Below are positions 1 through 5,947 of a DNA stretch of 13,500 bases, piece after piece. The notes below the pieces were generated by a model, which was given only the letters and a program-made list of their open reading frames with translations, was not told where the DNA came from and ran no database searches. Within the stretch, counting starts at the first letter, position 1. The number at the start of each line of letters is the position of its first letter. The stretch spans positions 1 through 13,500 of the forward strand of contig DASXXM010000645.1 in assembly GCA_036503065.1 (NCBI GenBank), in the 5' to 3' direction. Position numbers and translations under genes: made by a program. The DNA is from DATEPR01 sp036503065 (GTDB lineage Bacteria > Actinomycetota > Actinomycetes > Mycobacteriales > Pseudonocardiaceae).

Positions 1-7
1 CGGCCAA

Positions 8-37
8 GTTGTGGATAGAAATCCAGCTATCCACAAC
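8..37. repeat. Perfect 11-bp inverted repeat containing two DnaA-box-like 9-mers
   Basis: GTTGTGGATAG (8-18) and CTATCCACAAC (27-37) are exact reverse complements separated by 8 bases. Each arm contains CTATCCACA (27-35 on plus, 10-18 on minus), one base from the classical DnaA box TTATCCACA, with the boxes facing each other. It could also fold as a hairpin. Whether DnaA binds here is inference; two boxes are far fewer than an origin contains. Confidence 0.6.
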
Positions 38-225
38 TCGTCGGTAACCAACCCATTTGGGGCTTGACAGGCATAGGGTTGAAAAGGGCCGAAGCCCCCG
101 AGGTTGGGTGGGGGCCTGCCTCCGTGCGGGCGAAGTCGCAAACACGGTGGACCTGGCTGGCCGCGTGCGGTCTGGATGGTCGGCAGCGCCCCAGATCCGT
201 GGCCATCACCCGGTCCCGGCGTGCG

Positions 226-312
226 GCCGTTTCTCCGGTTCAGTCTGCCGGTCTGCGCTTCGGTCTGCGGCCGTTCTCCGGTTCGGACCCTGCCGTTTCT
301 CCGGTTCGGACC
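226..312. repeat. Three short direct repeats (GCCGTTTCTCCGGTTC type)
   Basis: The unit GCCGTTTCTCCGGTTC occurs at 226-241, as GCCGTTCTCCGGTTC (one T fewer) at 270-284, and again at 292-307. The second and third copies are both followed by GGACC. Between the first two lies a second small repeat, CGGTCTGCG. The block ends five bases before the stop codon of the aldo/keto reductase, so it would lie in that gene's 3' untranslated region. Its role is unknown; replication slippage is a simple origin. Confidence 0.7.
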
Positions 313-316
313 GCGG

Positions 317-1303
317 TCAGGGTGTCTGCGTCCGGCGGGGGTCGGTCTCGACCACGTCGCCGAGGACCTCGTCGATCTTGGTGAGAACGTCGTCGGACAG
401 GGTGACGCCGGCCGCCTTCACGTTGTCCGCGACCTGTTCCGGCCGGGACGCGCCGACGATGGCCGATGCCACGTTCGGGTTGTGCAGCACCCACGCGATC
501 GCCAGCTGTGCCATGGAGATGCCCAGGTCGTCCGCTATCGGGCGCAGGTTCTGCACGCGGGTCAGCACGTCGTCGCGCAGGAAGCGGGCGATCATGTTCG
601 CGCCGCCCTTGTCGTCGGTGGCCCGCGAACCGGCCGGCGGTGCCGCGCCGGGCTGATACTTGCCGGTCAACACGCCCTGCGCGATCGGCGACCACACGAT
701 CTGGCTGATGCCCTCGCGCTCGCACGCCGGCACCACCTGGGACTCGATCACCCGCCACAGCATCGAGTACTGCGGCTGGCTGGAGATCAACGGCACGTGC
801 AGCTCACGGGCCAGCGCGGCGCCCAGCGTGATCTGCTCCGCCGACCACTCGGACACCCCGACGTAGAGCACCTTGCCGGCCCGGACCAGGTCGGCGAAGG
901 CCAGGAACGTCTCCTCCAGCGGCGTGGTCCGGTCGAACCGGTGCGCCTGGTAGACGTCGATGTACTCGGTCTGCAGCCGCTGGAGCGAGCCGTGCGCCGA
1001 TTCGATGATGTGCTTGCGGCCGAGGCCCCGGTCGTTCGGTCCGGTGCCGGTCGGCCAGTAGACCTTGGTGAGGATCTCCAGGCTCTCCCTGCGCTGCCCG
1101 TTCAGGGCCCTGCCCAGCACCGATTCGGCGCGGGTGCCGGCGTAGACGTCGGCCGTGTCGAAGGTGGTGATGCCGGCGTCCAGCGCGGCGCGCACGCACG
1201 CCTGGGCCTGCTCCTCCTCCACCTGTGAGCCGTGGGTGAGCCAGTTGCCGTACGAGATCTCACTGACCGACAGGCCGCTGCGGCCGAGGCGACGAAACTC
1301 CAT
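317..1303 (-). CDS. Aldo/keto reductase family oxidoreductase
   Basis: A 328-residue cytosolic NADPH-dependent carbonyl reductase of the aldo/keto reductase superfamily (TIM barrel), closest in style to the group of YghZ-like and potassium-channel beta-subunit-like enzymes. The catalytic tetrad is visible: D49 and Y54 in the segment FDTADVYAG, K80 in LTKVYWP, and H121 in YQAHRFD. The cofactor-binding end GASRPEQVADN lies at about 284-294, and length is normal for the family. The ATG at 1303 begins MEFRRLGRSGL, the usual N-terminus. There is no good Shine-Dalgarno sequence, but TAGGGT lies seven bases upstream, fitting a leaderless transcript. It follows the DUF3043 gene on the same strand by 49 bp. 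The natural substrate cannot be told from sequence. Confidence 0.95.
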   Translation of the reverse strand: MEFRRLGRSGLSVSEISYGNWLTHGSQVEEEQAQACVRAALDAGITTFDTADVYAGTRAESVLGRALNGQRRESLEILTKVYWPTGTGPNDRGLGRKHIIESAHGSLQRLQTEYIDVYQAHRFDRTTPLEETFLAFADLVRAGKVLYVGVSEWSAEQITLGAALARELHVPLISSQPQYSMLWRVIESQVVPACEREGISQIVWSPIAQGVLTGKYQPGAAPPAGSRATDDKGGANMIARFLRDDVLTRVQNLRPIADDLGISMAQLAIAWVLHNPNVASAIVGASRPEQVADNVKAAGVTLSDDVLTKIDEVLGDVVETDPRRTQTP

Positions 1304-1310
1304 GGGCCCA

Positions 1311-1316
1311 ACCCTA
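1311..1316 (-). promoter_or_regulatory. Candidate -10 element for a leaderless aldo/keto reductase transcript
   Basis: On the minus strand TAGGGT matches the actinobacterial TANNNT -10 pattern and ends seven bases before the ATG at 1303, so transcription would start at or next to the A of the start codon. No convincing -35 is seen. Inference from spacing only. Confidence 0.4.
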
Positions 1317-1352
1317 ACGGGAGCTCGTTCGCCTCGCTAACGGACGGTGCTC

Positions 1353-1985
1353 CTACTGGACGGCGTCGCCCACCTTGACCATCGGCTTCGGGATGCGCAG
1401 CTTGCGGATCTGGCTGGCCCGCACGAACGAGTACCAGCCGAGGCTCAACGACCGGTCCTTCGCCTCGGGGAACTTCACCCGTACCCGCTTCACCACGGTC
1501 CTGGCCAGCAGCAGGCCCTCCACGATCATCATCAGCAGGATCACCACGGTGCCCGGCGCCGCGTATCCCTGGACGAGGGGGACCGGCGCCACCATCGCGA
1601 CCAGGACCACCAGCGCCAACGGCATGAACAAGCCGATCAGGTGCCGCCGCGCGTCGACGACGTTGCGCACGTAGGCGCGCACCGGGCCCTTGTCCCTGGC
1701 CAGTAGGTACTTGTCGTCCCCGGCCGCCATCCGCTCCCGGCGCTGTGCCGCGACGGTCCGTCGGTCCGCCTTGCTGACGCGGGACCGTTTCATCGCCTCG
1801 CGCTGCGTCATCGGCGGCGGTGCCACCGGACCACGGCGCCTGCTCTCCGCCTCCCGCCGCTTCGGCGTCGGCCTGCCCTTCGCCGGCGTGTACGACCGGC
1901 CGGCCACGACCACCTCGTCCGCCAATGCCTCGTCGGTGACCTCGTCGGCGGGGTTGGCTGCGGCGCGCAGACGTGGGAGCTTCAC
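1353..1985 (-). CDS. DUF3043 family membrane protein
   Basis: A 210-residue protein of the actinobacterial DUF3043 family, function unknown. Residues 1-110 are charged and probably cytosolic, with basic runs such as PKRREAESRRR and a GPVRAYVRNVVDARR segment. Two membrane segments follow at about 116-138 and 144-163. The tail GWYSFVRASQIRKLRIPKP (183-201) is the family's conserved C-terminus. The frame stays open far upstream, antisense to erpA, but I chose the GTG at 1985 (VKLPRLRAA) because it gives the family length and sits six bases downstream of a TACCCT -10 hexamer; a GTG one codon earlier (1988) is the alternative. It is divergent from erpA, with 166 bp between the starts, and is followed by the aldo/keto reductase. 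Confidence 0.88.
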   Translation of the reverse strand: MKLPRLRAAANPADEVTDEALADEVVVAGRSYTPAKGRPTPKRREAESRRRGPVAPPPMTQREAMKRSRVSKADRRTVAAQRRERMAAGDDKYLLARDKGPVRAYVRNVVDARRHLIGLFMPLALVVLVAMVAPVPLVQGYAAPGTVVILLMMIVEGLLLARTVVKRVRVKFPEAKDRSLSLGWYSFVRASQIRKLRIPKPMVKVGDAVQ

Positions 1986-1991
1986 CACACC

Positions 1992-1997
1992 AGGGTA
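1992..1997 (-). promoter_or_regulatory. Candidate -10 element for leaderless DUF3043 transcript
   Basis: TACCCT on the minus strand fits TANNNT and ends six bases before the GTG at 1985, the spacing expected of a leaderless start. There is no Shine-Dalgarno sequence before this GTG, which agrees. No clear -35 was found. Confidence 0.4.
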
Positions 1998-2083
1998 GGC
2001 CAGAGCCTGGTCGGCCGGTACTTCCGGACTGGCGCACCCCGCCGCGCGGGGGTTGTGACACCATGGATGAGGGAACATGAGGT

Positions 2084-2110
2084 GGGAACAACCCGCGCGC
2101 CGACCGCGTT
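2084..2110 (+). promoter_or_regulatory. Candidate SigR/SigH-type ECF promoter of erpA
   Basis: GGGAAC (2084-2089) is followed after 18 bases by GTT (2108-2110), reading GGAAC-N18-GTT. This matches the known consensus of the thiol-oxidative-stress sigma factors SigR (Streptomyces) and SigH (mycobacteria), GGAAY-N18-GTT. Transcription would start near 2116-2118, giving a 5' leader of about 35 bases before the ATG at 2152. A second GGGAAC at 2071-2076 has no GTT at the right distance. Regulation by oxidative stress is inference. Confidence 0.55.
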
Positions 2111-2151
2111 GGACCTCGTTGGGGATGGGCCCACGACCTTGAGGGAGAGTC

Positions 2152-2523
2152 ATGACTGCCGAGAGCACCACAGCCGCGAACGCGACCGGGGTCGACACGC
2201 ACGGCGTCTCGCTGAGCGACACGGCTGCCGCAAAGGCGAAGGCGCTACTCGACCAGGAGGGCCGCGACGACATGCACCTGCGCATCGCCGTCCAGCCCGG
2301 CGGCTGTTCCGGCCTGAAGTACCAGCTGTTCTTCGACGAGCGTAGCCTCGACGGCGACCTGCTCCGCGACTTCAACGGGTTGAAGGTGGCCGTGGACCGG
2401 ATGAGCGCGCCGTACCTGCAGGGCGCCGTGATCGACTTCGTGGACACCATCGAGAAGCAGGGCTTCACGATCGACAACCCGAACGCCCAGGGCTCCTGCG
2501 CCTGCGGCGACTCTTTCCACTGA
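2152..2523 (+). CDS. erpA: A-type iron-sulfur carrier / cluster insertion protein (HesB/IscA/ErpA family)
   Basis: A 123-residue cytosolic protein that binds an Fe-S cluster and hands it to apo-enzymes. The three cluster-ligating cysteines of the family are present: C52 in QPGGCSGLKYQL and C116 and C118 in the C-terminal GSCACGDSF. The first 18 residues are a variable Thr/Ala-rich extension; the conserved domain begins near VSLSDTAAAKAKALL (19-33). The ATG is preceded by GAGGGAGAG, a good ribosome binding site. It is divergent from the DUF3043 gene and convergent with the NlpC/P60 gene, and is probably monocistronic given the strong hairpin four bases after its stop. In M. tuberculosis the homolog (Rv2204c) also lies near adoK, asnB and ctaC. 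A SigR-like promoter precedes it. Confidence 0.95.
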   Translation: MTAESTTAANATGVDTHGVSLSDTAAAKAKALLDQEGRDDMHLRIAVQPGGCSGLKYQLFFDERSLDGDLLRDFNGLKVAVDRMSAPYLQGAVIDFVDTIEKQGFTIDNPNAQGSCACGDSFH

Positions 2524-2526
2524 CCC

Positions 2527-2576
2527 ACACAAACGAAACCGCCTCACCGTTTCCGGTGAGGCGGTTTCGTTTGTGT
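2527..2576. terminator. Bidirectional hairpin terminator, 23-bp perfect stem
   Basis: Arms at 2527-2549 and 2554-2576 are exact reverse complements, with a four-base TTTC loop. The core is GC-rich (CCGCCTCACCG) and the outer part is A-rich on the left and T-rich on the right, ending GTTTCGTTTGTGT, so it resembles an intrinsic terminator read either way. It lies between the convergent erpA (stop at 2523) and the NlpC/P60 gene (stop at 2596). Confidence 0.92.
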
Positions 2577-2595
2577 CCTGCCGTACGCGAGGCGG

Positions 2596-3636
2596 CTATG
2601 CCCCCAACCGACGAGCTCCGCTGTAGCCGCCGAACAACGGCTCGACCTTGACCACCTGCCCACTGGACGGCGCGTTCACCATCATGCCGCCGCCGACGTA
2701 GATCCCGACATGCTCCGCCGGACTGCCGAAGAACACCAGGTCACCCGGCAGCAAGTTGGCCCTGGACACGAACATGCCCATCCCCTGCAACGCGGCCGCC
2801 GAGTGCGGCAGGCCACCCATCCCGGCCAGCATGTAGGCGTAGACGACCAGGCCGGAGCAGTCGAAGTTGTCCGGTCCCGCCCCGCCGAACCGGTAGGGCT
2901 TGCCGCGCTGGTCGAGCGCGGCCTGCATCGCGGCGCCTGCGACGCCGGCCGGCGCGATGTACGTGCCGGCCGGGCCCGTGTCGGTGTTCAGGCCGGTCTG
3001 CTGCGTCGGGGTCAGTCGGTGCAGCGACTGGTTCACCTGGGTGATCTGTGCGGTCAGCTGCGCGCTCTGCGTGTTGAGCTGCTGCAACAGGGCATTGGCC
3101 GCGGCCGCCGCGCCCTGCGCGGTCTGTTGGTCGTTCGTGGCGCGTTGTTCGGCCGTCTTCGCCTTGTTGATCGCCGTTGAGAACTTGGTCATCGCGTCGA
3201 GGTCGTCCGTGGCCACGGCCGCCAGGTCGCTGGCACGGTTGAGGTAGTCCTGGGTGGACGTGCCGGTCAGCAGTGCGGAGAGCTGGTTGAAACGGGCGCC
3301 CTGGTAGGAGGCGCTGGTGAGCTGGTCCACCTGGCCTCGGTACTGGTTCTCCTGTGTCACGGCGGCCTGCTCGGCCTGCTTGGCCGTGGCGAGGTCGGCA
3401 CCTGCCTTCTGTGCCTGGGCCTGTTTGGTCGCCAGGTCCACCTTGGCCTTGTTGATCTGCTCGTTCAGCGCGTCGGCCTGTTTGGACAGCTGCTGGTACT
3501 GCTGCATCGGATCGCCCGGCGGGGGGTTGCTCGGCGGGGCCGCGGTTGCCGCGGTGGGGACGAGGCCTACGGCGGCGATGACCGCGGTGGCTGTCAGCGC
3601 CCCGCGCATGGTGCGCTTGAGTCGATGCGACGCCAC
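2596..3636 (-). CDS. Secreted NlpC/P60 peptidoglycan endopeptidase with coiled-coil domain (RipC-like)
   Basis: A 346-residue exported cell-wall hydrolase. An N-terminal signal peptide (basic VASHRLKRTMR, then a hydrophobic stretch to TAATA) should be cleaved near residue 33. A long Gln/Ala-rich coiled coil spans about 43-205. A short linker leads to the NlpC/P60 domain at about 232-346, with catalytic C260 in FDCSGL, H309 in EHVGIYV and N321 in NAP as the likely third residue. This enzyme class cuts the D-Glu to diaminopimelate bond of stem peptides; the coiled coil usually serves FtsEX-type regulation or autoinhibition. M. tuberculosis RipC (Rv2190c) has the same layout and lies in the same genome neighbourhood. 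The GTG at 3636 has AAGGGA nine bases upstream; GTG 3654 and ATG 3732 are alternatives but only lengthen the part before the signal peptide. Confidence 0.93.
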   Translation of the reverse strand: MASHRLKRTMRGALTATAVIAAVGLVPTAATAAPPSNPPPGDPMQQYQQLSKQADALNEQINKAKVDLATKQAQAQKAGADLATAKQAEQAAVTQENQYRGQVDQLTSASYQGARFNQLSALLTGTSTQDYLNRASDLAAVATDDLDAMTKFSTAINKAKTAEQRATNDQQTAQGAAAAANALLQQLNTQSAQLTAQITQVNQSLHRLTPTQQTGLNTDTGPAGTYIAPAGVAGAAMQAALDQRGKPYRFGGAGPDNFDCSGLVVYAYMLAGMGGLPHSAAALQGMGMFVSRANLLPGDLVFFGSPAEHVGIYVGGGMMVNAPSSGQVVKVEPLFGGYSGARRLGA

Positions 3637-3676
3637 GTCGCGCTGTCCCTTCACTCGGTCCGCCGACCCCCGACAG

Positions 3677-3722
3677 GTCGCGCTTGCGACGGGATCCCGC
3701 ATCGCCGTCCTCGGTGGACGGC
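3677..3722 (-). other. Two small hairpins in the NlpC/P60 gene's upstream region
   Basis: GTCGC (3677-3681) pairs with GCGAC (3686-3690) around a four-base loop. GCCGTCC (3704-3710) pairs with GGACGGC (3716-3722) around five bases. Between them lies the palindrome CGGGATCCCG (3690-3699). All would be in the 5' untranslated region if transcription starts upstream of 3722. I could not fit them to the ydaO c-di-AMP riboswitch, which is known before such genes in actinomycetes. Confidence 0.35.
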
Positions 3723-3876
3723 AGGGCGCCACGAGATCCCGGCCAGGCTACGGAACGACTTCCATCCCGTCTACGGCGGGTGTCCCTTTTTCGAAGGTCC
3801 GCCTACGTACCGGTGCGTACTCGACGGACGCCTGGCCGGGGATGCCAAGTCCTCGTGACGGCGGCAGGATCGACGT

Positions 3877-4770
3877 ATGACAGATCGGAAATTTCGGTTC
3901 GGCGTGGTCGCCGGGCAGGCGAACGACCTCGACCAACTGGCCGCCTTCGTACGGCGGACCGAGGACGCCGGCTACGACGTCCTGCTCTCCCCGGACACCA
4001 TGAACCTCGCCGCGCCGTTCACCACGCTGACGGCCGTGGCCACCCTGAGTCGCACCCTGCGCGTCGGCACGTTCGTGCTGGCCGCGCCGCTGTATCCGCC
4101 GGCCGCCATCGCCTGGCAGGCGGCCAGTCTGGACCGGTTGTCCGGCGGCCGGTTCGAACTGGGCATCGGTGCCGGCAGGCCGGACGCGGCCGGGGAGGCC
4201 GCGCGCCTCGGTGTGCCGTGGGGGAGCTCCGGCCAACGGGTGGACCAGCTCGGCGAGACGCTCGCCGGGGTCAAGGCCGCGTTCGGCGATGCGTTCGACG
4301 CCGCGGATCGGTCCCCCGACCAGCCCCCCGAACACGGCTTCCTGCGGCCGGCGCAGCGCCCGCACCCGCCGGTGATGATCGCCGCGGGCGGTCCCAGGCT
4401 GCTGGGGCTGGCCGCCCGCGAGGTCGACATCATCTCGTTCGCGCTGGGCGGCCGTGCCGGTGAGGCCGAGCTGGCCGACCGGGTCCGGCTGGTCCGGGAC
4501 GCGGCGGGGGACCGGTTCGACGACCTGGAACTGAGCCTGAACACCTTCGCGGTCGGCGAGACCCGGCTGCCGCCGTGGATCACCCGGTTCGGCGTCGACC
4601 CGGCACTGGCCAGGGACAACCAGGTGCTGTCGGTGCTCAACGGCGACACGGACACGGTCGTGGACGTGCTACTGCGCCGCCGCGACAAGTTCGGCATCTC
4701 CTACGTGTGCGTCAACTCGTTCGCCATGACGGCGTTCGCGCCGGTGATCGAGCGGCTCTCCGGCCGGTAG
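3877..4770 (+). CDS. Luciferase-like (LLM class) oxidoreductase, probably F420-dependent
   Basis: A 297-residue TIM-barrel oxidoreductase of the luciferase-like monooxygenase superfamily. It resembles the actinobacterial subgroup annotated as MSMEG_2516-type probable F420-dependent oxidoreductases. Supporting segments are FRFGVVAG (6-13), LRVGTFVLAAPLYPPAAIAW (61-80), the family signature DRLSGGRFELGIGAGRP (86-102), and HPPVMIAAGGPRLLGLAAREVD (163-184), which packs against the cofactor. The ATG has AGGA seven bases upstream. It is divergent from the NlpC/P60 gene with 240 bp between the starts. Its last codons and TAG stop are part of an imperfect tandem duplication that continues into the spacer before adoK. 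Substrate unknown; FMN instead of F420 cannot be excluded from sequence. Confidence 0.9.
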   Translation: MTDRKFRFGVVAGQANDLDQLAAFVRRTEDAGYDVLLSPDTMNLAAPFTTLTAVATLSRTLRVGTFVLAAPLYPPAAIAWQAASLDRLSGGRFELGIGAGRPDAAGEAARLGVPWGSSGQRVDQLGETLAGVKAAFGDAFDAADRSPDQPPEHGFLRPAQRPHPPVMIAAGGPRLLGLAAREVDIISFALGGRAGEAELADRVRLVRDAAGDRFDDLELSLNTFAVGETRLPPWITRFGVDPALARDNQVLSVLNGDTDTVVDVLLRRRDKFGISYVCVNSFAMTAFAPVIERLSGR

Positions 4771-4841
4771 CAACTTTCAGGGCGTGCTCACTGGGCGACC
4801 GTCCGGCCGGTAGCACTTCGGGTGTGCGCACTGGACGCCCG
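4759..4841 (+). repeat. Imperfect tandem duplication spanning the LLM gene's stop codon
   Basis: A 43-base unit (4759-4801) is followed directly by a 40-base copy (4802-4841). Both begin TCCGGCCGGTAGC, then differ by three single-base gaps and four substitutions, and end in CACTGGGCGACCG versus CACTGGACGCCCG. The first copy includes the TAG stop (4768-4770) of the oxidoreductase gene; the second repeats the same TAG in the spacer. Confidence 0.8.
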
Positions 4842-4854
4842 CATGTGCGCACAT
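4784..4854. promoter_or_regulatory. Three GTGCGCAC-type palindromes upstream of adoK (candidate operators)
   Basis: GTGCTCAC (4784-4791), GTGCGCAC (4824-4831) and GTGCGCAC (4845-4852) are spaced 40 and 21 bases apart, close to four and two helical turns. The last is the core of a perfect 12-bp palindrome, ATGTGCGCACAT (4843-4854). They lie 80-150 bases before the adoK start, where a transcription factor could act. No known regulator's site was recognised; the first two are also carried along by the tandem repeat. Confidence 0.4.
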
Positions 4855-4931
4855 CGGGGCCGGACGGCCGTGCAGATCGGTAGTGTTTAGATGTCCGCCG
4901 TGTCCGCAGACGAGCCTGACAGGGAGCCGCC

Positions 4932-5906
4932 GTGCCCATCGCGGTTAGCGGAAGTATCGCCACCGACCACCTGATGCACTTTCCCGGCCGGTTCGGCGAG
5001 CAGATCATGCCGGCGCAGATTCACCGGCTGTCGCTGAGTTTCCTGGTCGACGACCTGGTCGTGCGGCGCGGCGGGATCGGCGCCAACATCGCGTTCGGCA
5101 TGGGGGTGCTCGGCTGCCGGCCGGTGCTGGTGGGCGCGGTCGGCAACGATTTCGACGACTACCGGTCCTGGCTGGAGCGCCACGGCGTCGACTGCGGCGG
5201 TGTGCACGTCTCCGAGGTCGCGCACACCGCGCGCTTCGTGTGCACCACCGACGAGGACATGTGCCAGATCGCCTCGTTCTACGCGGGCGCGATGGCCGAG
5301 GCCCGCAACATCGAACTGCTCCCGATCGTCGAGCGGTGCGGTGCGCTGGACCTGGTGCTGATCGGCCCGGACGACCCGGACGCGATGCTCCGGCACGCGG
5401 CCGAGTGCCGGACGCACGGCTACCCGTTCGCGGTGGACCCCTCGCAGCAGCTGGCCAGGATGAACGGCGCGCAGGTGCGCGAGTTCGTGGTCGGCGCTCA
5501 GTACCTGTTCAGCAACGACTACGAGTGGGAGCTGTTGCTGAACAAGACCGGCTGGACCGAGGCCGAGGTGCTGACCAAGGTCGGCATGCGGATCACCACG
5601 CTGGGCGAGAAGGGCGTCGAGATCATCAGCGGCGACGGCTCGTCCCTCCAGGTGCCCGCCGTGCCCGAGCTGGCCAAGACCGACCCGACCGGCGTCGGCG
5701 ACGGTTTCCGTGCCGGTTTCCTGGCCGGCATCAGCCGGGATCTCGGCATCGAACGGTCCGCCCAGCTCGGCTCGCTGATCGCGGTGCTGGTACTGGAAAC
5801 GATCGGCACCCAGGAATGGGTCTTCGACAAGGCCACCGCCGTCCGCCGCCTGTCGGAAGCATTCGGCCCGGAAGCGGCCGCCGAGATCGAGGCGATCCTG
5901 CCGTAA
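4932..5906 (+). CDS. adoK: Adenosine kinase, PfkB family (AdoK-like)
   Basis: A 324-residue cytosolic kinase that phosphorylates adenosine to AMP for purine salvage. Recalled M. tuberculosis AdoK (Rv2202c) has the same length and very similar sequence (SIATDHLM, SLSFLVDDLV, DPSQQLAR and FxNDYEW are shared). Its substrate-site residues are at matching positions: D12, S36, G48, N52, F102 and F116. The catalytic base D257 lies in the anion-hole motif DPTGVGDGFRAG, where G258 replaces the more usual Ala. The GTG start is preceded by AGGGAG at five bases. It is convergent with asnB, and a hairpin lies between them. The broader PfkB family also contains ribokinases and fructokinases, but the residue match makes adenosine kinase the best call. 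Confidence 0.93.
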   Translation: MPIAVSGSIATDHLMHFPGRFGEQIMPAQIHRLSLSFLVDDLVVRRGGIGANIAFGMGVLGCRPVLVGAVGNDFDDYRSWLERHGVDCGGVHVSEVAHTARFVCTTDEDMCQIASFYAGAMAEARNIELLPIVERCGALDLVLIGPDDPDAMLRHAAECRTHGYPFAVDPSQQLARMNGAQVREFVVGAQYLFSNDYEWELLLNKTGWTEAEVLTKVGMRITTLGEKGVEIISGDGSSLQVPAVPELAKTDPTGVGDGFRAGFLAGISRDLGIERSAQLGSLIAVLVLETIGTQEWVFDKATAVRRLSEAFGPEAAAEIEAILP

Positions 5907-5912
5907 GACCCG

Positions 5913-5947
5913 GCGTTACCCGGTCCTACAACCGGACCGGGTAACGC
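5913..5947. terminator. Convergent hairpin terminator overlapping the end of asnB
   Basis: Arms at 5913-5926 and 5934-5947 are exact 14-base reverse complements (plus-strand left arm GCGTTACCCGGTCC) with a seven-base loop. The hairpin starts six bases after the adoK stop. Its loop contains most of the asnB stop codon, and its right arm encodes the last residues of AsnB. There is no U-tract, as is usual for actinomycete terminators. It would work for both converging transcripts. Confidence 0.8.

Larger units (their letters stand above)
1..316. other. Non-coding stretch with repeats, no convincing gene
   Basis: This stretch lies beyond the 3' end of the aldo/keto reductase gene. Open frames cross it, but they run into the antisense of that gene, have no recognisable domain and are rich in Arg/Gly/Pro, as expected of spurious frames in GC-rich DNA. 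What it does hold is a perfect inverted repeat at 8-37 and three copies of a 15-16 bp direct repeat at 226-312. No tRNA or other RNA gene was recognised. The left edge may belong to the flank of a gene outside the window. Confidence 0.6.

Noticed and set aside
64..69. TTGACA as a -35 promoter box
   Set aside because: No TANNNT hexamer lies 16-18 bases downstream; the nearest, TAGGGT at 74-79, is only four bases away, and no gene follows.
57..656. Plus-strand open frames across 57-1228
   Set aside because: They lie antisense to the aldo/keto reductase or in the repeat-bearing spacer, show no domain, and have the Arg/Gly/Pro composition of chance frames in GC-rich DNA.
3805..3818. Near-palindrome ACGTACCGGTGCGT in the NlpC/LLM divergent spacer as an operator
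   Set aside because: One mismatched pair, a single copy and no known regulator; such near-palindromes are common by chance in GC-rich DNA.
3637..3876. ydaO (c-di-AMP) riboswitch before the NlpC/P60 gene
   Set aside because: Such switches occur before cell-wall hydrolase genes in actinomycetes, but I could not find the conserved core segments on the minus strand; only two small hairpins are present.
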